From the NCBI RefSeq assembly GCF_000835165.1, contig NZ_CP007790.1, positions 62,001-126,000 of the forward strand: a stretch of 64,000 nt of DNA, read 5' to 3'. The stretch is from Corynebacterium marinum DSM 44953. Lineage in GTDB: Bacteria; Actinomycetota; Actinomycetes; Mycobacteriales; Mycobacteriaceae. Below the pieces are notes generated by a model. That model saw only the letters and a program-made list of their open reading frames with translations. It was not told the origin of the DNA and did no database searches. Each line of letters starts with the position of its first letter. Position 1 is the first letter of the stretch. Shown piece by piece: positions 17,359 through 25,326 of the stretch. Position numbers and translations under genes: made by a program.

Positions 17359-18368
17359 GGGAGTACCTCCACGGTGAGTCCTGGCTGTTCAGCAAGCCAT
17401 TCCAAGGTGTGCGACACCGCCGCGCCGGGCCCGGTCAGGCCCAGCACCATCGTGCCGACGGTTGTGTGCCGCAGCGGGGCATCTGAGGCGTGCAGCAGGG
17501 CTGCCTGCACGTCGAACTGCTTCTCGACGTCGCGCAGCACCGTCCGTGCCGCCCCGCCCGTGTGGACGAGGCGGACGACCGTGCCGGCCTTGCCGTCTCG
17601 GACCTCCTCCGAGAGGGAGTCAGGTAGGCGCTGCGGTACGACGGTTTCCACGAACCGTCTGGTCAGCGGGGCCTGCGGATGGGCAAAGATTTCATCCACC
17701 GGACCGTTCTCGATCAGTTCCCCGTCCTCCAGGACGGCGACGTTGTCGGCGATCCGGGCGATCACGTCCATCTGGTGGGTGATGATGACCACCGTGATCC
17801 CCAGGTCCTCGTTGATCTGTACCAGCAGGTCGAGGATCTGGGAGGTGGTGATCGGGTCGAGTGCGCTCGTGGGCTCATCGCACAGCAGAACCTTCGGACG
17901 GGTCACCAGCGCGCGGGCGATGCCCACCCGCTGGCGCTGCCCGCCGGAGAGCTGCCGCGGCTTGTGGGTGGCGCGGTCGGCGAGACTGACACGTTCGAGA
18001 GCCTCGGCGACCCGCCCGCGGATGGTGTCCTTGGGCGTGCCGGACAGCATGAGCGGCATAGCGACATTCTCCGCCACGGTCTTCGAACCCAGCAGGTTGT
18101 AGTGCTGGAAGATCATTGACACTTCACGGCGCAGGCCGCGGAGACCGGCCTGGCTGAGCGTGGCCGGGTCCTGGTCTAGCACCGTGACGGACCCCTCGGA
18201 GGGGGTCTCCAGACCATTAACTGTGCGCAGCAGGGTGGACTTACCCGCGCCTGAGGTGCCCACGACCCCGTAGACGGAACCGGAGGCGACGTTGAAACTC
18301 ACACCAGCCAGGGCGGTGATGTCACCGTAGCGCCTGCTGACGTTGTCGAAGGAGACAGCTGTGCTCAT
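17355..18368 (-). CDS. metN: Methionine ABC transporter ATP-binding protein
   Basis: A 337-residue ATPase. Walker A is GTSGAGKST, the signature LSGGQRQRVG, Walker B LLCDEPTSALDP and the switch ITHQMD. The C-terminal 90 residues (around TVVRLVHTGGAARTVLRDVEKQF) form the NIL/ACT-like domain that binds methionine and shuts the transporter when cytosolic methionine is high. It starts 6 nt after metQ. Confidence 0.94.
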   Translation of the reverse strand: MSTAVSFDNVSRRYGDITALAGVSFNVASGSVYGVVGTSGAGKSTLLRTVNGLETPSEGSVTVLDQDPATLSQAGLRGLRREVSMIFQHYNLLGSKTVAENVAMPLMLSGTPKDTIRGRVAEALERVSLADRATHKPRQLSGGQRQRVGIARALVTRPKVLLCDEPTSALDPITTSQILDLLVQINEDLGITVVIITHQMDVIARIADNVAVLEDGELIENGPVDEIFAHPQAPLTRRFVETVVPQRLPDSLSEEVRDGKAGTVVRLVHTGGAARTVLRDVEKQFDVQAALLHASDAPLRHTTVGTMVLGLTGPGAAVSHTLEWLAEQPGLTVEVLP

Positions 18369-18374
18369 CAGGGG

Positions 18375-19193
18375 TTACTTGATGGATTCCGGGACGAACC
18401 AGTAGTCGTTGACGTTCTCGTCCTCGAGGAACTCGTGGAAGGAGTCATCGCGGTAAGCCTCCGCGACTGCTTCGGCCCATTCCGTACCAACCTGGTCGGC
18501 ACGGGTGACCGCCACGAGGATGAGCTCCGGGCGGAGATCCTCCTGGAAAAGCTGCAGATTCGGATCCACGCCGGAGGCGTAGCTCATCGAACCCGGGATC
18601 ACCCCCCAGTCCAGGTCCTGCAGGGCGCGCGGGATGGTGGCGGAATCCATGACCTGGATGTCCAGGTTGTAGCGGTTCTCGTCGATGTCGTTCTCCGTGA
18701 GCAGCGCCGGGTCAGCGCCGTCCTTCAGGGTGATCCAGCCGGCATCGGCGAGGATGTTGTAGGCGCGGGCGGCGTTGGAGGCGTCCATCGGGATGCCCAC
18801 GGTCTGGCTGTCTGCGACGTCTTCCAGCGAACTATGACGCTCAGAGTACAGGCCGGCCGGGACCGTCGGGACCTCGGTGATGGAGTCCAGCTCGGCGCCG
18901 CGCTCGCGATTGAACACCTCCATGTAGGCGGTGTGCTGGTCGACGTTGAGATCGACGGCGCCTTCCTGCACGGCGGTGGTGGCCTGTTGCAGATCGGAGA
19001 AATTGGTGTATTCGATGGTCCAGCCGTCTTCGGCGAGAATCGGGTCGATGCCGTCCTGGAAGAGGACGGAGTAAGGGCCGGGGGAGACACCGACGCGGAT
19101 TGTCTTGTCATCGGTGCTGTCCGAGGCGCATGAAACGAGGCCGAGGGAGAGCGCGGCGACACTGACGAGGACGAGGGAACGTTTGAAGATCAT
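18375..19193 (-). CDS. metQ: Methionine-binding lipoprotein (NlpA family)
   Basis: A 272-residue lipoprotein with lipobox LVSC (Cys22) and the NlpA/MetQ-family body (GWTIEYTNFSDLQQATTAVQ, VDLNVDQHTAYMEVFN, GIPMDASNAARAY). It captures methionine outside the membrane for MetNI. The ATG at 19193 has AAAGGA 8 nt upstream. First gene of metQNI; two McbR-type boxes precede it, so repression under good methionine supply is expected. Confidence 0.93.
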   Translation of the reverse strand: MIFKRSLVLVSVAALSLGLVSCASDSTDDKTIRVGVSPGPYSVLFQDGIDPILAEDGWTIEYTNFSDLQQATTAVQEGAVDLNVDQHTAYMEVFNRERGAELDSITEVPTVPAGLYSERHSSLEDVADSQTVGIPMDASNAARAYNILADAGWITLKDGADPALLTENDIDENRYNLDIQVMDSATIPRALQDLDWGVIPGSMSYASGVDPNLQLFQEDLRPELILVAVTRADQVGTEWAEAVAEAYRDDSFHEFLEDENVNDYWFVPESIK

Positions 19194-19232
19194 GAAGATT
19201 TCCTTTGGGTCGTGTTCTAATGATGCTCATGG

Positions 19233-19271
19233 TAGACCTATCGGTCAGTTTTTGCTAGACAAGCCTGTCTT
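19233..19271. promoter_or_regulatory. Two McbR-type operators upstream of metQ
   Basis: TAGAC-N6-GTCAG at 19233-19248 and TAGAC-N6-GTCTT at 19256-19271 both fit the C. glutamicum McbR consensus TAGAC-N6-GTCTA with one or two changes. Their centres are 23 bp apart, about two helical turns. They lie 40-78 nt before the metQ ATG. McbR represses sulfur and methionine genes and is released by S-adenosylhomocysteine. Confidence 0.75.
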
Positions 19272-19352
19272 AAATGGCGCGGTGCGACTCTTTCAGGTCA
19301 CGGATCGGACAAACTCTCTCCGGGGGAGGGGACCGCTCCGTAGGCTGGGAAC

Positions 19353-20438
19353 ATGAATACCCGGAACGCCATCACAGCCTCAGACCCCGTCCGTCATGAC
19401 GAGCTCCGTGACCTGGCCACGAAGCCCGGACCCGTGGTTTCCCTCGTGTTGCCGACCCACCGCGGCGGCGTCGAGACCCTGGCCGACTCCCAGCGGCTCC
19501 GGCCGCTGCTGGAGGAAGCCCGTAAGGAACTCGCCGAGCGCTACCCGGACGCCGATGCCGAATCCCTGCTCGCCCCGGTCCAGTCGCTCGCGGACTCCCG
19601 CCGCTTCTGGCAGGAGCAGTCCGACGGTCTGGCCGTCTACGCCTACCCGGGCGGCAGCCGGCACTTCCGCACCGACCGCGACTTCGTCCCGGCCGTCATC
19701 GTCGGCGACCACCCCAACCTGCGGCCCATCCTGCCGCTGTTCACCGAAGACCAGGAGTTCCTCCTCCTGGCCGTCGGCCGGGATAAGGTCCGCATCTTCG
19801 AGGGTGACCGCGCGACCATCACCGAACTCCCGCTCGGGGACATCCCCGCCTCGGATGAGGACGCCGAGGGCGTGAACACCCGCGAGCCGGAGATCACCCG
19901 GCAGTACTCGCAGACCTCCGCCGCCCACGGCCAGGGCCCCCGTGACTACAACGTGCTCAACGGCTTCCTCCAGCAGGTGAGCAAGGGCTTCGAGGCCCGC
20001 TTCACCAACGACCGGCGTCCGCTGATCCTGGCCACCCTCGAGGAGTACCGCGGCGCCCTCGCCGAACACATCACCACCGTGAAGGTGCTCGAGGAGATCG
20101 TCCCCGGCTCCCCGAGCGAACTCTCCCCGGCCCAGCTGCAGAAGAAGGCCTGGCCCATCGCCGCGGCCGAGGGGAAGCGTCGCCACGACGCCACCCTCGA
20201 GCGCCTCGGCGATGCCCTGGGCACCGGCCGCGCGACCAATGACACCGGGTTGATCGGCAGCGACTCCGCCACCGGCCGCGTGGACACCCTGGTCCTGGCG
20301 GAGCGCGCCCTCACCGAGGACGCGCGCGCCGACGAACTCGACGCGGCCATCGCCAACACCTTGGCCAACCGCGGCACCATCGACGTAGTGCCCGATCTGC
20401 AGGGCAACCACGCCGCCGGGGCGATCTTCCGCTACTAG
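19353..20438 (+). CDS. baeRF-type (bacterial eRF1-like) protein
   Basis: A 361-residue soluble protein resembling the bacterial archaeo-eukaryotic release-factor-like family (baeRF), with VVSLVLPTHRGG near the start, a middle domain (FLQQVSKGFEARFTNDRRPLILATLEEYRGAL) and the C-terminal VDTLVLAERAL and GTIDVVPDLQGNHAAGAIFRY. These proteins are proposed to act on ribosomes under stress, but evidence is limited. The gene is divergent from metQ with its own ATG at 19353, and ends at a long hairpin. No operon partner. Confidence 0.65.
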   Translation: MNTRNAITASDPVRHDELRDLATKPGPVVSLVLPTHRGGVETLADSQRLRPLLEEARKELAERYPDADAESLLAPVQSLADSRRFWQEQSDGLAVYAYPGGSRHFRTDRDFVPAVIVGDHPNLRPILPLFTEDQEFLLLAVGRDKVRIFEGDRATITELPLGDIPASDEDAEGVNTREPEITRQYSQTSAAHGQGPRDYNVLNGFLQQVSKGFEARFTNDRRPLILATLEEYRGALAEHITTVKVLEEIVPGSPSELSPAQLQKKAWPIAAAEGKRRHDATLERLGDALGTGRATNDTGLIGSDSATGRVDTLVLAERALTEDARADELDAAIANTLANRGTIDVVPDLQGNHAAGAIFRY

Positions 20439-20462
20439 CGCTGCAGGGGACAGGGCCGCCGA

Positions 20463-20522
20463 CCCTGGTGAATCTGGTTGGACCCTGCGCATCTGCACAG
20501 GGTCCAACCAGATCCACCGGGT
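20463..20522. terminator. Long hairpin after the baeRF gene
   Basis: Arms 20472-20487 and 20498-20513 are perfect over 16 bp around a 10-nt loop, and pairing extends outward to about 20463/20522 with one mismatch and a wobble. There is no U-tract. It probably terminates baeRF transcription and insulates the bioB promoter; the unusual stem length could also reflect a mobile hairpin element. Confidence 0.6.
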
Positions 20523-20561
20523 GAAGTGCCCTGAGCGGACTCTGCCCTGCCCACCCCTTTC

Positions 20562-20619
20562 TTGAACGTCGTTCAATAGGGTGGGCTACACTCGGCCCAG
20601 TCTCTTAAACACCGTTCAA
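20562..20619 (+). promoter_or_regulatory. bioB promoter with two BioQ-like operators
   Basis: TTGAAC-GTC-GTTCAA (20562-20576, perfect) and TTAAAC-ACC-GTTCAA (20605-20619) match the TGAAC-N3-GT(T/A) architecture of corynebacterial BioQ (TetR-type) sites. TTGAAC (20562-20567) and TACACT (20587-20592) could be -35 and -10 with a 19-bp spacer, so the first box would cover the -35 and the second the transcript start. BioQ senses biotin status. Confidence 0.75.
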
Positions 20620-20636
20620 TGACTGGAGCCTCACCC

Positions 20637-21632
20637 ATGTCCGACATCCTCGCCCGAACCCGCGCAACCGCCTTGGAGAAGGGGGAGGGTCTCAGCGAGC
20701 CGGAGCTCCTCCAGGTCCTCGAACTGGGTGACCAGCACCTTCCGGAGCTGCTGGACCTTGCCCACCAGGTCCGCCTCCGCTGGTGCGGCGAGGAGGTGGA
20801 GATCGAGGGCATCATCTCCCTGAAGACGGGCGGCTGCCCCGAGGACTGCCACTTCTGCTCCCAGTCCGGACTCTTCGAATCCCCGGTGCGCTCGGTGCAG
20901 CTCGACGTCGCCGAGCTCGTGGAGGCCGCGAAACAGACCAGGAAGTCCGGGGCCACCGAGTTCTGCATCGTCGCCGCCGTCAAAGGCCCCGACGAGCGCC
21001 TCATGCGCCAGCTCGAGGAGGCCGTCGCCGCCGTCCGGGCCGAGGTGGACATCAACATCTCCGTCTCGGTGGGCATCCTCACCCGGGAGCAGGTCGACCG
21101 CCTCAAGACCGCCGGCGTCAAGCGCTACAACCACAATCTCGAGTCAGCGCGTTCCTTCTTCCCGCGCGTGGCCACCACCCACACCTGGGACGAACGCCAC
21201 CGCACCCTCGAGATGATCCGCGACGCCGGCATCGAGGTCTGCTCCGGCGGCATCCTCGGCATGGGCGAGTCCCTCGCGCAGCGCGCCGAGTTCGCCGTCC
21301 AGCTCGCCGCGTTCGCACCTGAGGAGGTCCCGATCAACTTCCTCGACCCGCGCCCCGGCACCCCCTTCGCCAGCCGCCCGCTCATCGACGCCGCCGAGGC
21401 GCTTAAGGCCACCGCCATGCTGCGCCTCGCCATGCCGAAGGCCACCCTGCGTTTCGGCGGCGGCCGCGAGCTGACGCTGGGGGATCTCGGCGTTGAGAAG
21501 GGTCTGGCCGGCGGTGCGAACGCCCTGATCGTCGGCAACTACCTGACCACCCTCGGCCGTCCGATGGAAGACGACCTGGACATGCTCGACGGCCTGCGCA
21601 TCCCGATCAAGGCCGTCGGCCAGGTCATCTGA
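20637..21632 (+). CDS. bioB: Biotin synthase
   Basis: A 331-residue radical SAM enzyme that inserts sulfur into dethiobiotin. The cluster motif CPEDCHFC provides Cys67, Cys71 and Cys74; [10 protein letters not shown] and the [11 protein letters not shown] segment are typical BioB. The ATG at 20637 is chosen because GGAG lies upstream and the alternative ATG at 20619 falls on the second BioQ-like operator. It overlaps bsaP by one base (TGATG). Confidence 0.95.
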   Translation: MSDILARTRATALEKGEGLSEPELLQVLELGDQHLPELLDLAHQVRLRWCGEEVEIEGIISLKTGGCPEDCHFCSQSGLFESPVRSVQLDVAELVEAAKQTRKSGATEFCIVAAVKGPDERLMRQLEEAVAAVRAEVDINISVSVGILTREQVDRLKTAGVKRYNHNLESARSFFPRVATTHTWDERHRTLEMIRDAGIEVCSGGILGMGESLAQRAEFAVQLAAFAPEEVPINFLDPRPGTPFASRPLIDAAEALKATAMLRLAMPKATLRFGGGRELTLGDLGVEKGLAGGANALIVGNYLTTLGRPMEDDLDMLDGLRIPIKAVGQVI

Positions 21633-21871
21633 TGGGTGAACTCGCAGCGGCCGTCGCCGCGGGGGAGGCCCCTGACTTCCACCCGAACACCGGCGTGGAG
21701 ATCGGCGTCGGGACAGGGCGTCCGCTGTCCGCCGGCGCCGCGGCCGGCCTGGAGCCCCCGCGTTACTGCCAGCTCTGCGGTCGACGCATGAAGGTGCAGG
21801 TCAGGCCGAACGGCTGGGTGGCCGGATGCTCCCGCCACGGTGAACTGGATTCGGTGCTCTTCGAGCGCTGA
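21632..21871 (+). CDS. bsaP: Biotin synthase auxiliary protein
   Basis: A 79-residue protein translationally coupled to bioB. Three cysteines (Cys46, Cys49, Cys66) in CQLCGRRM and GWVAGCSRHG suggest metal or cluster binding. Proteins of this type accompany bioB in mycobacteria and corynebacteria and are reported to be needed for biotin synthase activity, plausibly by supplying or repairing the sacrificial auxiliary cluster. The N-terminal 40 residues are low-complexity and probably flexible. Confidence 0.82.
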   Translation: MGELAAAVAAGEAPDFHPNTGVEIGVGTGRPLSAGAAAGLEPPRYCQLCGRRMKVQVRPNGWVAGCSRHGELDSVLFER

Positions 21872-21975
21872 GAGGTCAAGATCGGATCACGGAGCATCCC
21901 GAACGTGGCGAACCCGCCGGGGCCGTGGGTACCGTCGGGGGCAGCACTGACCGACGAACGAAAGGACCGATAGCA

Positions 21976-22233
21976 ATGGGCATCATGGATGGCGCCAAAG
22001 ACAAGGCCCGCGAGTTCCTCAGCAGCGAAGAAAACTCCGACAAGCTCCTCGATCGGGGTGAGCAGTTCGCCACCGGCCGGCTGGGGGAGGACAAGGCGGA
22101 GCACATCGCCAAGGCGCGTCACGCCGCCGATGAGCGTATCGGTGACGGCGAACAGCCGAGCCCGGAGCAGCAGGCCGATCCGGGTGATCTGGCCGACCCG
22201 AACCAGTCGGGCCCCAGTACCGCCCCCGCCTAG
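21976..22233 (+). CDS. Small Rv0909/MT0933-type antitoxin-like protein
   Basis: An 85-residue hydrophilic, acidic protein. The N-terminus (MGIMDGAKDKAREFLSSEENSDKLLDRGEQFA) resembles the actinobacterial MT0933-like antitoxin family, and the proline/aspartate-rich C-terminus looks disordered. AAAGGA precedes the ATG at 21976. No toxin gene is adjacent, so if the family call is right it is an orphan; a general stress protein is equally possible. It is followed by a good intrinsic terminator. Confidence 0.55.
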   Translation: MGIMDGAKDKAREFLSSEENSDKLLDRGEQFATGRLGEDKAEHIAKARHAADERIGDGEQPSPEQQADPGDLADPNQSGPSTAPA

Positions 22234-22253
22234 CATCTGAGCTGCAGGGAAGG

Positions 22254-22283
22254 CGCCGACCCTCGGTGATGGGTCGGCGTTTT
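22254..22283 (+). terminator. Rho-independent terminator
   Basis: CGCCGACCC (22254-22262) pairs perfectly with GGGTCGGCG (22271-22279) across an 8-nt loop and is followed by TTTT. It ends the small antitoxin-like gene. Confidence 0.85.
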
Positions 22284-22296
22284 GTCGTGCGGGCTG

Positions 22297-22375
22297 ATGT
22301 CAGGATCGGACTGATTCTTGTCCTGGATTTTCCTGGCAGGGCGATCTCGGGGAAATTTCAGCCTGATCCTGACAT
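22297..22375. repeat. 11-bp inverted repeat with 57-nt spacer
   Basis: ATGTCAGGATC (22297-22307) is the exact reverse complement of GATCCTGACAT (22365-22375). It lies between the terminator and the next gene. It may be a weak stem in the leader of the following gene, or chance. Confidence 0.4.
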
Positions 22376-22452
22376 GCGGGCCTTAGCGTCGTACGGCGGC
22401 GGCCGGTCGACGCCCTGGGTCTCAGGGGCTGATCTTGCCGTAACCTGGGCGC

Positions 22453-22761
22453 ATGACACAGCTCCTGGTTTTCGAGTTCCCGTCCACCGGCCCCTTCGGT
22501 GCCGAAGCTGAGACCGCCTACGCCGACCTGGCGAAAGACATCGCCGGGCAGGAGGGGCTGATCTGGAAGGTGTGGACGGAGGACCCGCAGCGCGGTGTCG
22601 CCGGCGGCGTCTACCTCTTCGCCGATGAGGCCAGCGCCCAGGCCTACGTGGAGAAGCACACCGCGCGCCGGGCGGGCTTCGGGATTACCGACATCACCGC
22701 CACGTCCTACGAGGTCAACGAGGGTCTTTCCCGCATCGACCACTGCATCCTGGAGCGCTGA
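22453..22761 (+). CDS. YdhR-type putative monooxygenase
   Basis: A 102-residue ferredoxin-like protein close to the YdhR/Mhqp-type dimeric alpha-beta barrel family: IAGQEGLIWKVWTEDPQRGVAGGVYLFADEASAQAYVEKH is the characteristic core. Members are proposed cofactor-free monooxygenases acting on aromatic compounds, but most are uncharacterised. ATG at 22453. A 23-nt gap to the following GXWXG gene suggests co-transcription. Confidence 0.78.
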   Translation: MTQLLVFEFPSTGPFGAEAETAYADLAKDIAGQEGLIWKVWTEDPQRGVAGGVYLFADEASAQAYVEKHTARRAGFGITDITATSYEVNEGLSRIDHCILER

Positions 22762-22784
22762 CCCCGCCCTGTCTGGAGAGCCCC

Positions 22785-23327
22785 GTGACCGGTGACGTGA
22801 TCGTTGAACTGGAGGGCGGCGTCTCTCCGCCCCGTGCGCTGGAGATCTTCGATTCCCTCCCGGCCGTGAGCATCGAGGAGATGTACGGCCGGTGGGCCGG
22901 CTCCGAGGCGCCCACCGACAACCCCCTCGACGGGCTGCTGGGAGCTTACGGCTGGCACGGCAAACGCTTCTCCTCCGCGGACGGGGTGGCCCCGCTCGTC
23001 TTCGGCCACGACGGAGAGCTCTTTGAGGTTGAGCCGGCCGTCATCCCCGTGCGCCTGGCACTGAGGTTCCCACGACTCGTGCGCCACCCGGCGGTGGTCG
23101 CGGTCGGGCGTCTTGGCCTGCCCCTGCTGAAGGCCCGCCGGCCGAAGGCACGGCTGCGCATGGTCGTCTACCGCGGGGTGGCCACGGCGACGATGATCTA
23201 CGACTCCCAGCCCATCAACGACCATTTCCGCCGACTCGACGAGGACATCCTCCTCGGCGCGATGGACCTCCGTGGCCTGCCTGAACCCTTCTTCTTCCTG
23301 CTACGCCGCGAGATTACCGCCCGTTAA
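22785..23327 (+). CDS. GXWXG/DUF4334 domain protein
   Basis: A 180-residue protein whose N-terminus contains MYGRWAGSEAPTDNPLDGLLGAYGWHGKRF, fitting the GxWxG motif of that family, with a DUF4334-like C-terminal half ending in GLPEPFFFLLRRE. The biochemical function of the family is unknown. GTG start at 22785. Its stop shares TTAA with the convergent aldehyde dehydrogenase stop. Confidence 0.78.
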   Translation: MTGDVIVELEGGVSPPRALEIFDSLPAVSIEEMYGRWAGSEAPTDNPLDGLLGAYGWHGKRFSSADGVAPLVFGHDGELFEVEPAVIPVRLALRFPRLVRHPAVVAVGRLGLPLLKARRPKARLRMVVYRGVATATMIYDSQPINDHFRRLDEDILLGAMDLRGLPEPFFFLLRREITAR

Positions 23328-24802
23328 CGCAGCAGAACCCGCCCGTAGCGCAGGGCCTTCGACATCACCTGCGCGTACTGCTCGCGCGGCATGTCGGCCG
23401 GTCCGCGCAGCGACAGCCCCCGCTGCGCGGCGACGGTCCGCTCCTCGGTGTACTTGAGCAGGCCCACCTCGCCGTGGCGGCGGCCCACGCCGGACTGCTT
23501 CCACCCGCCCATGGGGGCGTCGAGGGATCCCCAGGCGGCGGCGAATCCGTCGTTGATGTTGACGGTGCCTGTCTGCAGGCGGGAGGCGATCTTCCGGGCG
23601 GTGGGTCCCGCGCCCCACACTGAGGCGTTGAGGCCGTAGTCCGATTCGTTGGCCCTGGCCACTGCCTCGTCGAGGCTGTCGACGACTTGGACGGTGACCA
23701 CCGGCCCGAAGGTCTCCTCGGCGAAGAGCTCGGCGTCGGAGGGCACGTCGGTCAGGATGGTGGGGGCGTAGAAGGCCGGGCCCAGCTCATCCAGCTCGCG
23801 GCCGCCGGTGAGGATGGTGGCGCCGCGGGAGACGGCGTCGTCGACAAACGAGGCGACCCTGAACTTGTGCTCCTCGGAGATGAGCGAGCCCATGTCGACC
23901 GTCCAGTCGCGGCCGCCGCCCACGCGCATGGCATCGGTCGCGGCGATGAAGCCGGTGAGGAAATCGTCGGCGACGTCCGCGTGCACGAAGATCCGCTCGA
24001 TGGAGATGCACAGCTGGCCTGAGTTGGAGAAGCATGCGTTGATGGCGCCGCGGACCGCGCGGGGGATGTCGGCGTCGGGTGCGACGATGAGCGGGTTCTT
24101 GCCGCCCAGCTCTGCGGAGTAGCCGATCAGACGCTCGCCGGCGACTGCGCCCAGCTTCCGGCCCACGGGCGTGGAACCGGTGAACATGAGGTAGTCGCAC
24201 TCCTGCGCCACGGCCTGGCCGGTCACGGCGCCTTCGCCGGTGACCACCTGCATGACGTCGCGCGGCAGGCCGGCCTCCCGCAGGAGCTCCACGGCGCGCA
24301 GGGCCGTGAACGGGGTCTTCTCGTCCGGCTTGAGCACGACGGCGTTGCCGGCGAGCAGCGCCGGGAGGGCGTCGGAAAGCGCCAGCGAGAGCGGGTAATT
24401 CCACGGCGAAATGATGCCCACCACGCCCTTCGGGGCGCGTTCCACGTGGGTCCGGGTGAGCACGGGCACCGCGCCACGGACCCGGCGGGGTTTGAGCAGG
24501 CGCGCGGCGGCGTGGGCGTAGTGGCGGGCGGTGACGGCGATGTCGAGGATCTCGTCGAAGGCGCTCGCGCGGTTTTTGCCGGTCTCGTCCTGGATGACGT
24601 CCAGGATCTCGGACTGCCGTTCGAGGATGAGGTCGTGCATCCGGAGCATGATCTTCTTCCGCTGCGCTACCGGGGTGGCGGCCCAGGCGGGTTGCGCCGT
24701 CCGGGCGCGCGCGAAGGCGTCCGAGGTGTCGGCGGCGGTGTGGGCGGGGACGTCACCGATGCGGGATCCGGTGACCGGGGAGGTGACGGTCAGCGTGGTC
24801 AT
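23324..24802 (-). CDS. gabD2: Succinate-semialdehyde dehydrogenase-type NAD(P)+ aldehyde dehydrogenase
   Basis: A 492-residue aldehyde dehydrogenase. The cofactor-binding region holds ISPWNYPLSLALSDALPALLAGNAVVLKPDEKTP, the catalytic glutamate is Glu231 in AELGGKNP and the nucleophile is Cys265 in SNSGQLCISIERI. The pattern fits the GabD2 branch of corynebacteria and mycobacteria, which oxidises succinate semialdehyde to succinate, but related aldehydes are possible. ATG at 24802. It is divergent from the truncated SDR gene by 32 nt, suggesting the two were once a functional pair. Confidence 0.85.
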   Translation of the reverse strand: MTTLTVTSPVTGSRIGDVPAHTAADTSDAFARARTAQPAWAATPVAQRKKIMLRMHDLILERQSEILDVIQDETGKNRASAFDEILDIAVTARHYAHAAARLLKPRRVRGAVPVLTRTHVERAPKGVVGIISPWNYPLSLALSDALPALLAGNAVVLKPDEKTPFTALRAVELLREAGLPRDVMQVVTGEGAVTGQAVAQECDYLMFTGSTPVGRKLGAVAGERLIGYSAELGGKNPLIVAPDADIPRAVRGAINACFSNSGQLCISIERIFVHADVADDFLTGFIAATDAMRVGGGRDWTVDMGSLISEEHKFRVASFVDDAVSRGATILTGGRELDELGPAFYAPTILTDVPSDAELFAEETFGPVVTVQVVDSLDEAVARANESDYGLNASVWGAGPTARKIASRLQTGTVNINDGFAAAWGSLDAPMGGWKQSGVGRRHGEVGLLKYTEERTVAAQRGLSLRGPADMPREQYAQVMSKALRYGRVLLR

Positions 24803-24834
24803 GCCCCCACGGTAGCGATCTATGCTCGGAGGGC

Positions 24835-25065
24835 ATGCCATCCATCTTCATCACGGGCGCAGCCGGCGGCATCGGCCGAGCCGTCGCCGAGAAATTCCTC
24901 GCCGCGGGCTGGACCGTCGGCGCCTACGACATCAATCCCGTCACCTGGTCGCCTGACGTCCACGCCGGGCTCATCGACGTCCGCGGCGCTTCATCCTGGG
25001 ACGCCGCCCTCGCCGAGTTCGCCGCCGTCACCGGCGGGCGTATCGACGTCGTGAACGACGACGTT
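24835..25065 (+). pseudogene. Truncated short-chain dehydrogenase/reductase
   Basis: The first 75-80 codons encode a clear SDR N-terminus: SIFITGAAGGIGRAVAEKFLAAGWTVGAYDIN is the Rossmann fold and GGRIDVVNDDVGVIL corresponds to the NNAG strand, already altered from the canonical NNAG. Beyond about 25065 SDR similarity stops abruptly: no YxxxK active site and no C-terminus are found before the next gene. The frame stays open by chance into the downstream ATPase. I read this as an SDR gene cut by an insertion or deletion. The exact breakpoint is uncertain. Confidence 0.75.
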
Positions 25066-25326
25066 GGTGTGATTCTCGGCGCTCGTGTCGCCCTGCCGTA
25101 CCTGCGCCCTGCCAGCGTAGCGCCCGGTGCCCACCGTCCCGCCATGGGAAGCGGCCATAGGGCGGGAGGAACAGACGGGGCACGACCCCACACCGGCCGA
25201 TGTCGATGGAGGGAACCCGCCCTTCCGGGAAGAGCGGAAGAAGAGAAACAACCATTTCACAGGGTTTTAAAAAAGAATATAAAAAATATAAAACTTTATA
25301 ATTGCCGCCCAGCTAGGATCGGTGCC
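25066..25326 (+). promoter_or_regulatory. Junction segment with AT-rich ATPase promoter
   Basis: After the SDR breakpoint the sequence encodes nothing recognisable. A GC hairpin around 25136-25173 precedes a sharply AT-rich stretch (about 25261-25302, runs of A and T) that ends in a consensus -10 TATAAT at 25297-25302, 25 nt before the ATPase ATG. Its base composition is unlike the rest of the window and supports foreign origin. Confidence 0.6.

Noticed and set aside
20463..20522. Long hairpin as an insertion-sequence end
   Set aside because: No transposase, no second copy in the window and no target duplication visible; terminator is the simpler reading.
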